Positions 46,454 through 63,212 of a stretch of 64,000 nucleotides of DNA are shown piece by piece. The stretch's first letter is position 1, and every line of letters begins with the position of its first letter. Where the stretch lies: positions 8,299,501 through 8,363,500 of the forward strand of contig NC_064043.1 in NCBI RefSeq assembly GCF_932526225.1, written 5' to 3'. This stretch comes from Nematostella vectensis (Eukaryota; Cnidaria; Anthozoa; Actiniaria; Edwardsiidae). A program made the position numbers and the translations under genes. The notes below the pieces were generated by a model, which made no database searches, had not been told where the DNA came from, and saw only the letters and a program-made list of their open reading frames with translations.

Positions 46454-48580
46454 CGGTGCCGCGACATTCAAGAAATCCATCTTTCATCAGCGCTCAAGCG
46501 AGAGGCTTGTTTTTAGGAAAAATTTTTACACGTCGCTTGTTAGACTACCTGATAGCTTCCGCGCTACCACAGAAAAACGTGTAAACATGGCGTGGTATTG
46601 GAAGTTTGCTGTCGAGAGGTTTTACATGCGTGTATAAGTGTATTATTCAAGCGCACGCACTGTTTCATGTTTATTTGTTATATGGAAACTGCTCTAATTC
46701 TATGATAATTACTCGTGTAATAAGATATTGTCACCGTCTATTGCCGACACTTCAGCTATTGCTCTCAGTCTACAGTAACAACTCTATTAAAGACGCGAAA
46801 ACTTTTTCTTTAATTCGGCATGACGGTGTAAGTTTTACTGATCAAAAGCGATTTTCTTGCTAGCCTGACATTTGGGCTCACTTGTATATGTTGGCATTTG
46901 ATTGGCTAACGGACCCGAGTGAAGCTTTTGTTGTGACAGCTCAATGATGAAAATATCAAATCGCTATGAATTCACTACAGAGCGACTACTGAAAATGCTT
47001 GGCCGAACCACCACAGCTTGTTGAAATGACAAGTATTTCCATAATACGAAACTATTCGCCAATTCAGACTAGTTTTTTTTTTTTAATAAAAAATCCTATT
47101 AAACACGCGTGTCTTAGCTTTGATTCTTGTAGAAGGCCGATCTAGAATGACATGCGATTCGCATGCAAAGCGGCTTACCGTGGTTTGTGCCGCTTCACTG
47201 GTTTGTTTATTTTATTGTACATAGAGTAGTGGTTCCTGTATACTTTACAAATTTACTCCTGAATTGAGTCTAAATTGACAAAGAATAGGATGCGTACGGT
47301 CCACTAACCACCGCTAGTGATATCGGTTATTCGATCATTATATTGCTCGTTCGCTAAAGCTAAGTCATTTATACACTTTTTGCACAATTTATTTTTTCCC
47401 GGGGCTTTACTGATCTATTGCGGTTTTTTTCAACCAACTCGTGCATATCGGTCACCAGTTCTCAGAGGCTTTAGCGGTCAGCTAGCGCAAGCGTGATTTT
47501 TCGATTTTTCAGTCCTCACCGAAACCTGACAATTCTTTCGTGAGAAATGAGCAATTTATGTTTAAAGTGTTCCCATCGCTCAGAAACATGGTATACTATC
47601 CCTTACTATCCACAAATCCACGCCGAAAAAATTCACAACGGTTGTCTGATTTTGAGAAAATGTATCAATAGGCAATGACTTCAGGGGCCAAAAAGCTGGT
47701 ATAACTGGCACATGGAATTATGCCCTCTATAGTGCGTTCTTTGGCGTTACACGGAGCTTTGTAAAGGGACCGGGTTTGGCGATAATAAGCACACAAAGAA
47801 ATTAAGCAAACATTGTCTAGACCCAGCGTGATCTCAAAAGGTATGATACCACAGTAAAGGAAGTGTGTGATTTTTTTTTGTACAAGCGCCCCCGGCCCTC
47901 TTTATTACCTCGACTGGTTACGCATTGTGTTCATAGTGTAACCGTTGTGTTACCCTCGGCGGAACGCAATCTAACAACTGCTTGCTTATCCCTCGATTTC
48001 GAGCATTCTTTTAATCCTTCGCTAGGGCTTGGCTTAGCTACAATCACCTCAACATACCGGCCACTTTCAGATGTTAAGGCTATTTGAATATGTCTGTGAT
48101 GCGCTTTCAACTTGGCTAAGACGGGCAGATTGATAACGCTTGCTAATGGACAGAAGAATGACAATGTATGCAGGCTAGAAAGGCATAATAATATCCCGTC
48201 CATGTTGTTGTATTTGTGACATACTTGTCAAGACCCATTGCTTTACAAAATGCAACCCCGGGCGTAATACGTCGAAGCTGCTTCATGTCCCTAGGAAACC
48301 GACGCTTTTAGCGAACAACAAAGAGTTTTTACTTTTATTACGCGCAAATGGGTTATAAAAAAAAGCTTTGGAGAGCTTTTATACTTCTTGCCTAGGAAGG
48401 CTTTGTATTTGCTGATATTGGAGAGTATTTATGGGGGGGTGGGGTTGGGGGTACGGCAGCACCCCTACCCCTACACAGCCCAGATGTGGACCTGTCAATT
48501 CACTTATGATTCAACCATGTCTGGCCATGGAGTTTAGGGTTACTGGCAACAGATTTCAATGTAGAGGTACCAGCATTTGT
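46454..48580. other. Intergenic; nothing recognised
   Basis: No domain-bearing frame. A 90-codon minus frame at 47931-48203 has no known motif or promoter. Confidence 0.45.
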
Positions 48581-48582
48581 GG

Positions 48583-48725
48583 ATGTGATTGTATTGTCAA
48601 ATATGTGATTGTATTGTCAAATATGTGATTGTGATGTCAAATATGTGAATGTGCGGATTGTGGTGTAAAATATGTGAATGTGATTGTAATGTAAAATATG
48701 TGAATGTGCGGATTGTGATGTAAAA
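48583..48725. repeat. 22-bp minisatellite, about 6 copies
   Basis: Units of GTGATTGTATTGTCAAATAT with variants (GTGATGTCAAATAT, GTGAATGTGCGGATTG). Confidence 0.85.
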
Positions 48726-49382
48726 TAATTTTTTGGTGTTTACTTTGTGGAGGTGATCGCTGACATTATGGCCTCTCATCACGTGGTGTCTAGTGTATCA
48801 GGCAAGCTCTTCCAGAGTCATTATGGAATCACGCTTTCACAAGCCGTAAAGACTAAAAATTTAATAAATTGTTAAAGTTTGCTGAAGGAAGAGAAGCCAT
48901 ATCGAATAATAAATTTGAAAGCATAGGACGTTTTACATGGTATTTCGTGACTCGAATTTCTCGATCTATTCCACGAACTGTCATCGGCTTATCACAGTTA
49001 TCGCGAAGGATCGGGCCGTATGTATGCGCTATCCTACACGCAAACTCGACATAACATTTTACACCCATTACGCCTATTATAGTCTTAGTAAAGAGCCTAG
49101 TAAAGGGCAAATCACATTTGGAACTAACTTTAAGCCACATGGGCCATCCCCTTTGGCTGATTCATGCAACCACTACTAGCTTTGTTTGGCATATATTATT
49201 TAGGGTTTTTTTTTCTCAAGAAATCCCAGCGGACCTGGGGTGTAAAGAGCCACAGAAACTTAAAACTCGTGTTATGAAACAAAGTTGCAGTCTCTGGCCG
49301 ATCCACGTGACTGTATCTGAAATGTGTTTCTGTTACTCATTTTCAGAATCACTTCCGAAACATGTGTTTCTATGAGAATTTG

Positions 49383-50860
49383 ATTTTGGTTGTTTAATTA
49401 GAAAGCAATTTGGGTCAAGAAGAACGTGCTTAAAAAACACTTAGTGGAAGACACGCGACACAGTTGCATTAAACCCGACGAAGGAAAATTCTACGCTTTC
49501 CCTTTGCTCAGTGGCTCACAAGGCCAAACACTCAGTGTGCGGACGTCAATCAAACGAGCTCAGGTCTCTCGAGGAACTGAATCACAATTCTCCTTTTTGG
49601 CCTCGTGAGCTAGTAAGCAAAATGCGAGCATTAAAAAAATTACACAAGGTGTGCGCCAAGTGGCGTTACACTGCGATTCAAGTAGATGATTTCGCAAGCT
49701 TTTATTTTTGCCGATTCTCGCCTGTTCGCGCACCGTCCACTTCTTGCCTGTCCGCACACCGTCCAATTATCGCCTTTTCGGCTGTTCGCGCACCGTCCAC
49801 TATTCGGCTGTTCGCGCACCGTCCACTTCTTGCCTGTTCGCACACCGTCCCCTTTTCGGCTGTTCGCGCACCGTCCACTTTGCGGCTGTTCGCGTACCAT
49901 GCACTTCTCGCCTTTTTGCGCACCAGCTACTTTTCGGCTGTTCGCGCACCATCCACTTTTCGGCTGTTCGCGCACCGTCCCCTTTTCGGCTGTTCGCGCA
50001 CCGTCCACTTTGCGGCTGTTCGCGTACCATGCACTTCTCGCCTTTTTGTAAACCGTCTACTCCTCGCCTTTTTGCGAACCGTCAACTTCTCGTCTTTTTG
50101 CGCACCGTCCTCTTCTCGCCTTTTTGCGTACCATCCACTTTTCGCCTTTTTGTGCACCGTCAACTTTTCGCCTGTTCGCGCACCGTCCAATTCTCACCTT
50201 TTTGCGCACCTTCCACTTCTCGCCTTTTTGCGAACCGTCCACTTTTCGCCTGTTTGCGCACCGTCCACTTCTCGCCTTTTTGCAAACCATCCACTTTACG
50301 CCCTTTTGCGCACCGTCCACTTTTCGCCTTTTTGCGCACCGTCCACTTTTCGCCTTTTTGCGCACCGTCCACTTTTCATCTTTTTGCGCACCGTCAACTT
50401 TTCGCCTGTTCGCGCACCGTCTACTTCTCGCCTTTTTGCGCACGTTTACTTCTCGCCTTTTTGCTCACCGTCCACTTCTCGCCTTTTTGCGCACCGTCCA
50501 CTTCTCGCCTTTTTGCAAACCATCCACTTAACGCCTTTTTGCGCACCGTCCACTTTTTGCCTTTTTGCAAACCATCCACTTCTCGCCTTTGTGCGCACCG
50601 TCTACTTCTCGCCTTTTTGTGCATCGTCCACTTCTTGCCTTTGTGCGCAGCGTCCACTTCTCGGCTGTTCGCGCACTATCCACTTCTCGCCTTTTTTCTC
50701 ACCGTCCACTCCTCGCCTTTTTGCGCACCGTCCACTTCTCGCCCTTTTGCGTACCGTCCACTTCTCGCCCTTTTGCGCACCGTCCACTTCGGCGCCTGTT
50801 CCCGCACCGTCCACTTTTCGCCTTTTTGCGCACCGTCCACTCACAGGCTTCCCACCCGCG
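49383..50860. repeat. 26-bp minisatellite with leader, about 43 copies
   Basis: The array (about 49720-50845) is made of CGCCTTTTTGCGCACCGTCC plus ACTTCT, with CTGTTCGCG variants in its first third. A leader at 49383-49443 (GATTTTGGTTGTTTAATTAG, GAAAGCAATTTGGGTCAA, TGCTTAAAAAACACTT) is shared with the array at 60709. Long frames on both strands through the array are artefacts of a stop-poor unit. Confidence 0.93.
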
Positions 50861-55100
<4,240 letters not shown>

Positions 55101-55263
55101 TATTTAGCATATTTGTTGTTATCTTGGAGTTGTCAATAAATGACAAATTATCCCGGCTACTTACGAACCTCTTGATGATCTTATTAACCTATTGTGTCCT
55201 GTCCGCCATGAGAGAAATGTAGGAAATTACGGGTTCAATATATTATTGTGTAGGTGGTGTGAA

Positions 55264-58200
55264 TTACTTAAGTAATAAATAGCCTATAGCTTTGATATTA
55301 CGGTAGCCGTTGTCGCAGCAACAATATTTGCAGATATTTCCAGCAGCGCTAGGAAGATAAGAGTTTCCCCCAATACCCACCATGCTGTCAACAGAACCAC
55401 AGTCGTTTTGTTCGTTACTAACCAACCCTACACGCACTCTACCGCCCACGTTAAACCCGTCTTGATTACAGTTTGCCTGCATAGACGAGCCCGCGATCAG
55501 TGCCTTCCAAGAGGTCTTCACTATAGGGGTGGTCCCTCTGTAGATTCCGTCAGCGATGACGTCATAGAGTGACGTAGCCGTGTAGAAGATCGTCATGGAC
55601 TTCAGGTTGTCCCCGACCTTGAACCCGATGCAGATCTTGGTGAAGGGCGTGGCCCAGTAGCTGGGGAGCTTGGTCTCTTGGTTATCGAAGCCCGTCAGAC
55701 CGGCCGAGGGGTTGTAGGCGAGCTTGTTGGTCCAGAGTGAAGACTCGTACAGGAACGTGGCCTATGAAGTGTCCGGAAAACAAATGACAATATTTGTAAA
55801 ATATGCATATTCAATATATCCATACGATATTAGGTGTACGCATACCTTTGCACCGTCGACTTTCATGGCCAGCGTCCATCCCCCATCGCCACAGCCGTCA
55901 ATCACTGTCATATGGCAGTAGATCTCTACGCTTTTGTCCTCCATGCTCAGGATGTAGACGGCGTCTTTTTTTAATCTGCAAACAGCAAATTTGATTTGTG
56001 TTCCAAGAAATTTGTCTGAAGTTAATGTTGAAATAATAAGGCGTGGTCTTACCCTCTGTCATAAACTTCTTTGCATGTGGAAGGAGTAGCGTTCCCTGCA
56101 AAAAGATGACAACGCTATTATTTTACACAGTTTTATCAGCTCAACATCTTTTTATTCATATCTTTTTTTTCTGCTACTACTCTCGTAAGCGGCCAATTCC
56201 AGACACATCCGCCGGCTCGAAATCCCTTTCAATTTGTCACAATTTGTACTATGACCTCACAGTGGTAGTGAGGGTAGTTCAAGGCTTTGACTGACTGAAG
56301 CCATGATGCATTCTGTTGCTTGAAATGTATGAGGGTGAGTTAGAAGGTTGTTCAGTGTCGCTGTAACGATCTAGTATTCATGTTTGAACGTAAAGGTTTG
56401 ATGTACTTATTCTTCATGTGAAACATACCAAATAAAACTCTTCTGTTTGGGAGTTCTTATGAGCAACCATTGACTAAACCTCGACTGTAATATAACAACG
56501 TACCTGTGAAGTGCTCGCAGAGCATGCCGGTAGTATTTGGTTGACAAGCACACAACCATTCAATATTTTCTGCGCATGTCAAGTTGCACGTTCCACCATT
56601 CTTACACGTCACATTACTGCATGGGTCGGGAGGGAGTGATCCCTTCAAAATAAAATCAAAGGCTCTGTAAGCCAACTCGCGAATGTTATTTTCTTATGTC
56701 ATAAAAGATAGAAATATAAACAGGATACTGAACAAAGCATGAACACATCCAAGATGCTGAGAGTACATAAAAATGTCCTTCTACCTTTTTTCTTTTCGAC
56801 TACATGACACACCAAGAACAATATAATTAATTATTATTATTATTATAAAAAAAAAAACAGAAAAGAAAACAGAAAAAAATACCGCTATATCTGAGAATCG
56901 AACTTGAGTCTTTGTGGTCGTTAGTTAGACTAACGTAGCATTACTGAGTCGACATGTAGCTAAAATTAGTTTTATTACTACTGGTAACGCGTAAGGATCG
57001 AAAAACGTTTTGCTAGAATGTCAAATTTCAGCATATTCTATCCGGAAACAAAATAAAATACTCGCAATAATTTATCACGCTACTGTCATACAATGTTTGA
57101 ATCAACACAAGGTTGAAAAGGTATGTAAAACGCCTCAGTGAAACAGAGTGGTTTCGCTAACGTTTCGAGCGTTAGCCCTTTGACAGAGCTCTGACGAAGG
57201 GCTAAAGCTTTGTTTCTTTTTCTCTGTTCGCGATAAACCGTTAAACGTCTGATTGCAGGTTGTCCCTGTTAAACCCAATTGATTGGGATGATCATTATAC
57301 CTTTTCAGAGTCGAAGTGGATGTAGCCTGGTTTGTGGACTTTGCAGCCAGGCCTGGAGGTGAAAGTGTGGTTACACAGCTCACACATCCGCGTTAGTGGA
57401 TGGTAGTTGGTTGATTGACAGTCAGGTTCGGCCAGGCAGTAAAGGTTGCAGTCGAAAGGACGAGGGGCGGTCACGGTCTTGATGACAAGGAGGTCCAAGT
57501 ATTCACCTGTTTGAGAGAAAAACATACATTTACTTGTATTCGTTTGTATCGCTCGCCACTCTTTTAGTCCAGTCAATCTAGTATTTAACCAAAAAAAGTA
57601 ATTGCAACACAAAATAATTTTGCTAATGCCAGAGTAGTATGTCTTTACCGGCCCGTAGCCAGGAGAGGGGTTGGGGGGGGGGGGGGGGGGGGCGGGGGTT
57701 CGGAAGAACCACCCCACTCGACTGGAAGGTCCGCTCTAATATAGGAAAATTGAGTACCACTGCTTGCTAGGGCGAGCCTCCTAAGAGAAAATTATCCGCT
57801 AAATGGGTAAACAAGCTCCCCCCCCCCCCCCCCCCCCCCCCGCTCAAAATCCTGGCTACGGGCCTGCCTTATTAACTTCTCGAAAGTTCTCCAAAGTTCT
57901 CGTGGAAGGAATTTTTGCCATTTTACCACAGGGTACCCAATTATCATATTTTATTAAATAGATATGAACTGAGATGAGATTGTACAGTCGTTATATCGAT
58001 TGAAAATATTATTCGGAATATTGCTAGAAAGTTGAATTATTTTTTTTCCAAAAACAAACTTATTTTACTTAATGTACACATTTTTTTTTCCTTTCGTTTC
58101 ACCATAGGGTACCCAACACAAATAAGAGTACACCAACCTACGCCGCTGAACACTTTCTGAAACCAAACCACTCCGCTTCTGACATAGAGCTTATACCTAT

Positions 58201-59703
58201 TGAAAAAATCATAAATAATCGCGACTCCATCCGCAAAGCAAGAGAAGCCACACTGATAGCTCGCGCTGGCACTCTTGAACCCGGTGGCCTCAACCAGCGT
58301 GAACCGTTTAGTAATCCACACCAGCCTATTTATCATCATCCACTATTTTCCTCAAGTTACTCCTAAATCAATTACTATTTTAATCTTTTGTTCGAAAAAA
58401 AACCCGGATATTTAAATTAGTTCAATCATTATTCATTAATCATTTATCATAAATCATGATTATTATCCATTTTAAAGATAGAAAGAATAAAAGATCCAAT
58501 AATGGTATCTATTATTACTTTAAAACACAAAGAAAACAAAATAAAAAAAGAAGTCTTCAAGCTGGTTTTTGATTTCTTACGGAAAAAAATCACCAATTCT
58601 CTTTTTTTAACCTTTGACTCTGAAAAGCGTCAAAATATTGAATGGTGAAGTTTTACACAGGTACTATTTTAATTTTTGATTTATTAAAACGCAAAAATGA
58701 AATCAAAATTAAAAACCAGGGCTTTGATTGGATTTCTGATTTCTAAAACGAAAATTTAGAATGAAAATCACATTCGAATTTCATTGTTTTACTTTAAAAA
58801 AAACTCCAAAATATTGGATGGCGGAGTGTTACACGGACCGTAAAGGCCTATAGTCAGAACTCTGAGCTTCGCGTTTTCCATTGAAAACAATCCAATGACA
58901 AAGAGAAATATTCCATCCCTGCTGATACAGTGAAAAAAATTAATAACCTCCCTAACGAAAACCACTTGAGAAACACCGCTTTGCGAATTTAAATGAAATA
59001 ATATCGCTTTCAAAATTGTTGGAGGAGTCACCCCAGTCTATAGAAATTTAATTTTTCATTTTCGATTTCTAGCCGTGCCCTAAATAAAGGAGTTTAAAAA
59101 TAATAATAATAACATGAATAATCTCCTTTACTATACTCCGACATTAAGTATTATTCGGTGAGATAACATGAAAAACAAGAATTCCCAGTAATCGTTATAA
59201 AAAAAGATTTTTTAGACAAAGTAGATTTTTAAAAACAGTTTAAAGTTGTTTACATGTTTGAATGGCTCCTCCCAAGACATGGATATTTTTTCGTAAATTC
59301 GAGAAAATTAAAATGATTCAGCTGTACCTCAAGTTATTTATTTGCTTACTACTCAAAACATGCGTTTTTATTTTTTAATTTCAAGAACCTCTGATGTTTT
59401 GAATACATCTGCAATTAATCAATTAAACTCAATGTACGTGTTTAAAACACCGATGTATTTGTAATATCCAGTATTTGTTCCTATCACCCCTGAATTCTAA
59501 GCAAAACTTTATCAAGTCAAAACCACGATGAATTATATTGTACTATAACAACAAAGGAATTATTTTCTATAAAATATGTTACAGATTTTTTTACCTTCAG
59601 TCGCTGTGAAGACGGCATCTCTTGAGAAGTCCTCTAGGCCTTGCAACATTACAATCGTGAAAAAACACAAAAGTAGGAAAAGAGGCGAGAGAAAGCTCGC
59701 CAT
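55264..59703 (-). CDS. Secreted PAN/apple-like, EGF and fibrinogen-like domain protein
   Basis: Six exons: 59703-59595, 57506-57301, 56642-56504, 56095-56053, 55975-55846 and 55761-55264. Phases close and give 374 residues. Residues 1-22 are a signal peptide (MASFLSPLFLLLCFFTIVML). Exon 2 encodes a PAN/apple-like module (PFDCNLYCLAEPDCQSTNYH, MCELCNHT). Exon 3 is an EGF-like domain (PCSNVTCKNGGTC, LCACQPNTTGMLCEH) with one extra cysteine. Exons 5-6 give a fibrinogen-like C-terminal region (VEIYCHMTVIDGCGDGGWTL, AMKVDG) that ends with a cysteine cluster (CKYCCCDNGY). Similar PAN-EGF-fibrinogen-like proteins are numerous in anthozoans, and some are annotated as skeletal organic matrix protein 5-like. 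That comparison is from memory. It is likely an extracellular adhesion or lectin-like protein. Confidence 0.85.
56884..56960 (-). tRNA. tRNA-like pseudogene, apparent anticodon CTA
   Basis: A 77-nt segment on the minus strand has 6 of 7 acceptor pairs (GCTACAT with ATATAGC), a perfect anticodon stem CGTTA/TAACG around GTCTAAC, and a B-box-like AGTTCGATTC. It is followed by a TTTTTTT run suitable as a Pol III terminator. The D stem and T stem pair poorly, so it is most likely a decayed tRNA or SINE head. It lies in intron 2 of the PAN-EGF gene. Confidence 0.4.
57648..57866. mobile_element. hAT-like MITE with poly-G/poly-C arms
   Basis: Termini GGCCCGTAGCCAGGA and TCCTGGCTACGGGCC are perfect inverted repeats. 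A run of 18 or more G inside the left arm faces a run of more than 20 C inside the right arm. Flanks CTTTA and CCTTA match 4 of 5, a possible decayed 5-bp duplication. Located in intron 1 of the PAN-EGF gene. Confidence 0.65.
57867..59594. other. Remainder of intron 1 of the PAN-EGF gene
   Basis: Intronic and AT-rich. A 100-codon minus frame (58037-58339) and an 80-codon minus frame (58789-59031) show no domain. Confidence 0.5.
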
Positions 59704-59999
59704 ACTCTAGAAACTTAAAATGATACTACTAATTGGTAGGTGGTTAATTTGAATCGTTATTAATCGTTACCCGGCACTCCTTGCCGCGACAGGGGCACGC
59801 CCGTCCGCATGTATTGGTCTCCCTCGCTTGCAAACGCAGCATGAATCTACTTCAAAAATGTCGGGGAAACAGGTGTGATGCGAGTGTTTTCCGTCATTCC
59901 CAAATAATCACAGCTGGCCCACGCACTATACAAGGGATCGCTCCGCCCCCTTTTTTACCTGTGGTCTTTTAGTCGATCATAGCAGTGCGACCGCCATTT

Positions 60000-60439
60000 A
60001 GGGGTAGCGATGGGTAAATCCAAAACTTGCCGAGGCGCGGAGACCCGCGTTTCGGAATCCGAGCCCGAGACTCTTGTCAAATTTCGGAATCCGAGCCCAA
60101 GCTAGTTTCGGATAACTTGCTAGAGGTAGGTCATAAACATCAGTTGGAAAAAGAATAAGAATACAAAGAATTACAATACAATCTTGGTACAAGGGGAAAC
60201 CCGTAGCATGGGACAACATAAAACAGATAGCGTATAACAAAATCAAAGACTCCGAGGTCGCATTTAAAATTCAGAGACTTCGAGACCGTGGTAAAAAATT
60301 GAGGCCCCGGACCCTAAAATTTTGAAAACAAAAAACAAAAAAAAGAGACTTCGAGACTTGCATTAAAAACGCCGAGATTTCTAGACTTTGCGAAATTTAT
60401 GTATTTATTTATTATTTCGAGGTACTCATCGCTACCCCT
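60000..60439. mobile_element. MITE with AGGGGTAGCGATGGGTA termini
   Basis: Left AGGGGTAGCGATGGGTA and right TACTCATCGCTACCCCT are inverted with one difference, 440 bp apart. The interior repeats TTTCGGAATCCGAGCCC and GAGACTTCGAGAC. CCATT occurs at both flanks with a one-base offset on the left. Confidence 0.6.
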
Positions 60440-60708
60440 CCATTCGCAATGGTGGCGAAATCCTTTTTGAGACCGAAGCATCCCGACTTCTACATTGAGT
60501 TTTGTACATGATACGAAGATTGACTAAAGAGAATGAAGGATCGACTACAAGATTGCAAATCCGTCCTGGTTTATCAAGAAACCTCAACGACACAAAACGC
60601 CGATTTACTCAGGAACCTCGAGTAATCAACAACTGATGTATTCTCCGTCCTTTCAAACAACTCAACCCTTCAGTGCTTTCAAATAACTTTCGGATAGATC
60701 CCAGATTT

Positions 60709-61058
60709 TGGTTATTTGATTGGAAAGCGATTTGGATCAATAAGAAATTGCTTATAAAACACTTTTTTTTTTCGCGCACCATCCACTTCTCGTCTTTTTA
60801 CGCACCGTCCACTTGTCGCCTTTTTGCGCACCGTCCACTTCTCGCCTTTTTGCGCACCATCCACTTCTCGTCTTTTCGCGCACCCTTCAATTCTCGCCTT
60901 TTAGCGCACCGTCCACTTCTCGCCTTTTTGCGCACCCGTCCACTTCTCGCCTTTTTGCGCACCATCCACTTCTCGTCTTTTCGCGCAGCCTCCACTTCTC
61001 GCCTTTTTGCGCTCCGTCTACTTCTCGCCTTTTTGCGCACCCTCCACTTCTCGCCTTT
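60709..61058. repeat. Second 26-bp minisatellite with the same leader, about 11 copies
   Basis: The leader (60709-60769) matches 49383-49443 at roughly 85 percent by eye and leads straight into units of CGCCTTTTTGCGCACCGTCC plus ACTTCT (60775-61058). It is the same family as at 49.7 kb. Confidence 0.9.
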
Positions 61059-63044
61059 CTAAATAAAGATAATAAACAACACAATTTCCCTTGGTGATTT
61101 GTGTATTTGTTCGGTTCGTAGTAGTCACTTCTCTCTTCTTTTATTTCGGTCTTTATTCCATATGGCAAACCAAATCGTGTTAAATTTTCAATGACTATTG
61201 GATTTGCCTTTTTAAAGCGTGCGCAAATGGTTGCTGTTTCAGCGACAACTCTTCTAAAACCGATGAGAATGAACAATTTGTTTACGCACTATCCTTCTGA
61301 GCATATAAAGCAGCGTCATGGAATGTTTTTTCTCTATACATACCGTGGGGTTTTGACCTCATATATGCCGTGAAAGAAGGACAATTTCTTAAAACCTTAG
61401 CTTTATTATTTTATTGTTGAGATACATAATGTTATGAAGGATGTCCGCATTTGTTAGTGAGACATGCAAGCGATTGTTATACTTGAAAATGACCATGTAA
61501 TATTAATTAACTTGATTTAAGTTAGTCATAAAACACAAGTGGTGTGAAAATTATCTATCTATACTTGATTGGCTCCCGTACTCACTATCTATTGAGCGAT
61601 AGATAGCGAGTAGCGAAAAACCCGGCGTTTTTCACAAAAACAACATGAATTATTATTAAAATCGTCAGTTTTTCGAAGGTAGTATTTGAGTGGATTTATA
61701 CCAAAACAATTAGACTACTCGTTCTCTTCCTATGAGTCAAATAAAGCTACGCGCCTCGTTGACTATCTATTGACTCATAGAACTCGAACTCGTAATCTAA
61801 TTGTTAAATATATAATACGCTAAGGAATAGACTGTGCTACACCTTTCACGGAAAAACGGCTGAGCTTGAAAACACCGAAACCATACCATTTCCGCACATT
61901 ACCTGAGAAGAGGTGTGCAAAATGTTTTTATTTCAATATTATACCGGGTAGCAAATGTCTAAGTCATGCGTTTTTGTAAGCGAGAGGTCACAAAGGCGCT
62001 ATTTTCAAGATTTTACAGAAGCACAAAAAATTAATTTCCCGCAGCAAAAAGGACTAATGACCTCTCAAGAAAAACACACTAAAAGTATACAGTAATAAGT
62101 CTGTTTTCAAAATTATCATCGTAGAGGAGAAATTTTATTCTAGACAAATTCGAAAGATGTGTAAACAAACCTTCCAGCGCGGGGAAAATCAAATCTGAAA
62201 AAGAATTCTAATACTTGCCGTAGTTTCATTGCATAGATAGATTATTTGTAGCTAAAAATACAACCGTCTTTTTATCGTTATTAAAAAGGCATCATTCCTA
62301 GCTCCATCGCGCATAAACAAAACGGTTCGCGAACAAGAAAACGGAAGAAAAGAGCTTTTATCTACAACTGCAAGACTTTTGACTTTTGAACAACTTCAAT
62401 TAAATCTATTAAAGGACGGTGCATAAACGCTTATCTAATCAAATCGAGATGATGCACGACACTTCTTATTTTATCAGATCAATCTCGTTATTAGAAGTAA
62501 GAACTCTTCGGTTTTTTACTGGGAAACTAGTGGTAGCCCAAACATAAAATGCAACTGGGTTTTTTTTCGTCGTCCCGAGAAATCTGCAATGTTGCGCAAT
62601 GCCCAGGAAGCCCATGCGTCACTGTTTGTATATTTTTTTAGTATACTCATTGCGACCTTGCACAAGCCTTTCTCTTACACGAAGTATCTCGCCTACTGTC
62701 CTACGTCAGCGCAATACCTAGTTACCAGAATCCTTCTGCATAATTTAAAACTGTGTCATGGCCGCCATCTTGAATTTGAGATTCCAGCTCGGATCCATGT
62801 TATTTGTGCAGTTGAAGGCTCGATTCGCGATTCAATGGTTATACACATATTTTACCATATTATATACATATTTTACCATAGCCTCAATTTCTACCAAGTT
62901 GTTTTGGAAAATCATCTCAGCTTTGATTGATTTCGCTGTATTTACTTGTGTTTAAATTTGCAACCCGAGACACGCGGCTCAAGATAAGAATTACCACAGG
63001 CTTTCCATCCTGAGGTTGTGTGGAATTGTGTATGTAATGGCATC
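61059..63044. other. Intergenic; nothing recognised
   Basis: AT-rich. A small palindrome CTATCTATTGAGCGATAGATAG lies near 61586, and a YY1-like GCCGCCATCTTG near 62760. Frames (62589-62930) show no domain. Confidence 0.45.
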
Positions 63045-63049
63045 ACGTA

Positions 63050-63207
63050 CAGCGGCGTAGCCAGGACTTTTAACAGGAGGGGCCCAAAAGGGATTTTCAA
63101 GGCATTTTCTCCTGTATTTTAGATAATGTCTCATACATTTACTGTATTTTTGGCTGCTAGAAGGGGGGACCCGGGCCCCCTGGGCCACCCCCCTGGCTAC
63201 GCCCCTG
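63050..63207. mobile_element. hAT-like MITE with 5-bp target duplication, second copy
   Basis: Termini CAGCGGCGTAGCCAGG and CCTGGCTACGCCCCTG are inverted, and ACGTA flanks both sides (63045-63049 and 63208-63212). It shares its interior (ACATTTACTGTATTTTTGGC) with the copy at 21144, in reverse. Confidence 0.75.
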
Positions 63208-63212
63208 ACGTA

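Noticed and set aside
47931-48203. 90-codon minus-strand ORF
   Set aside because: No known motif, no exon partners and no promoter.
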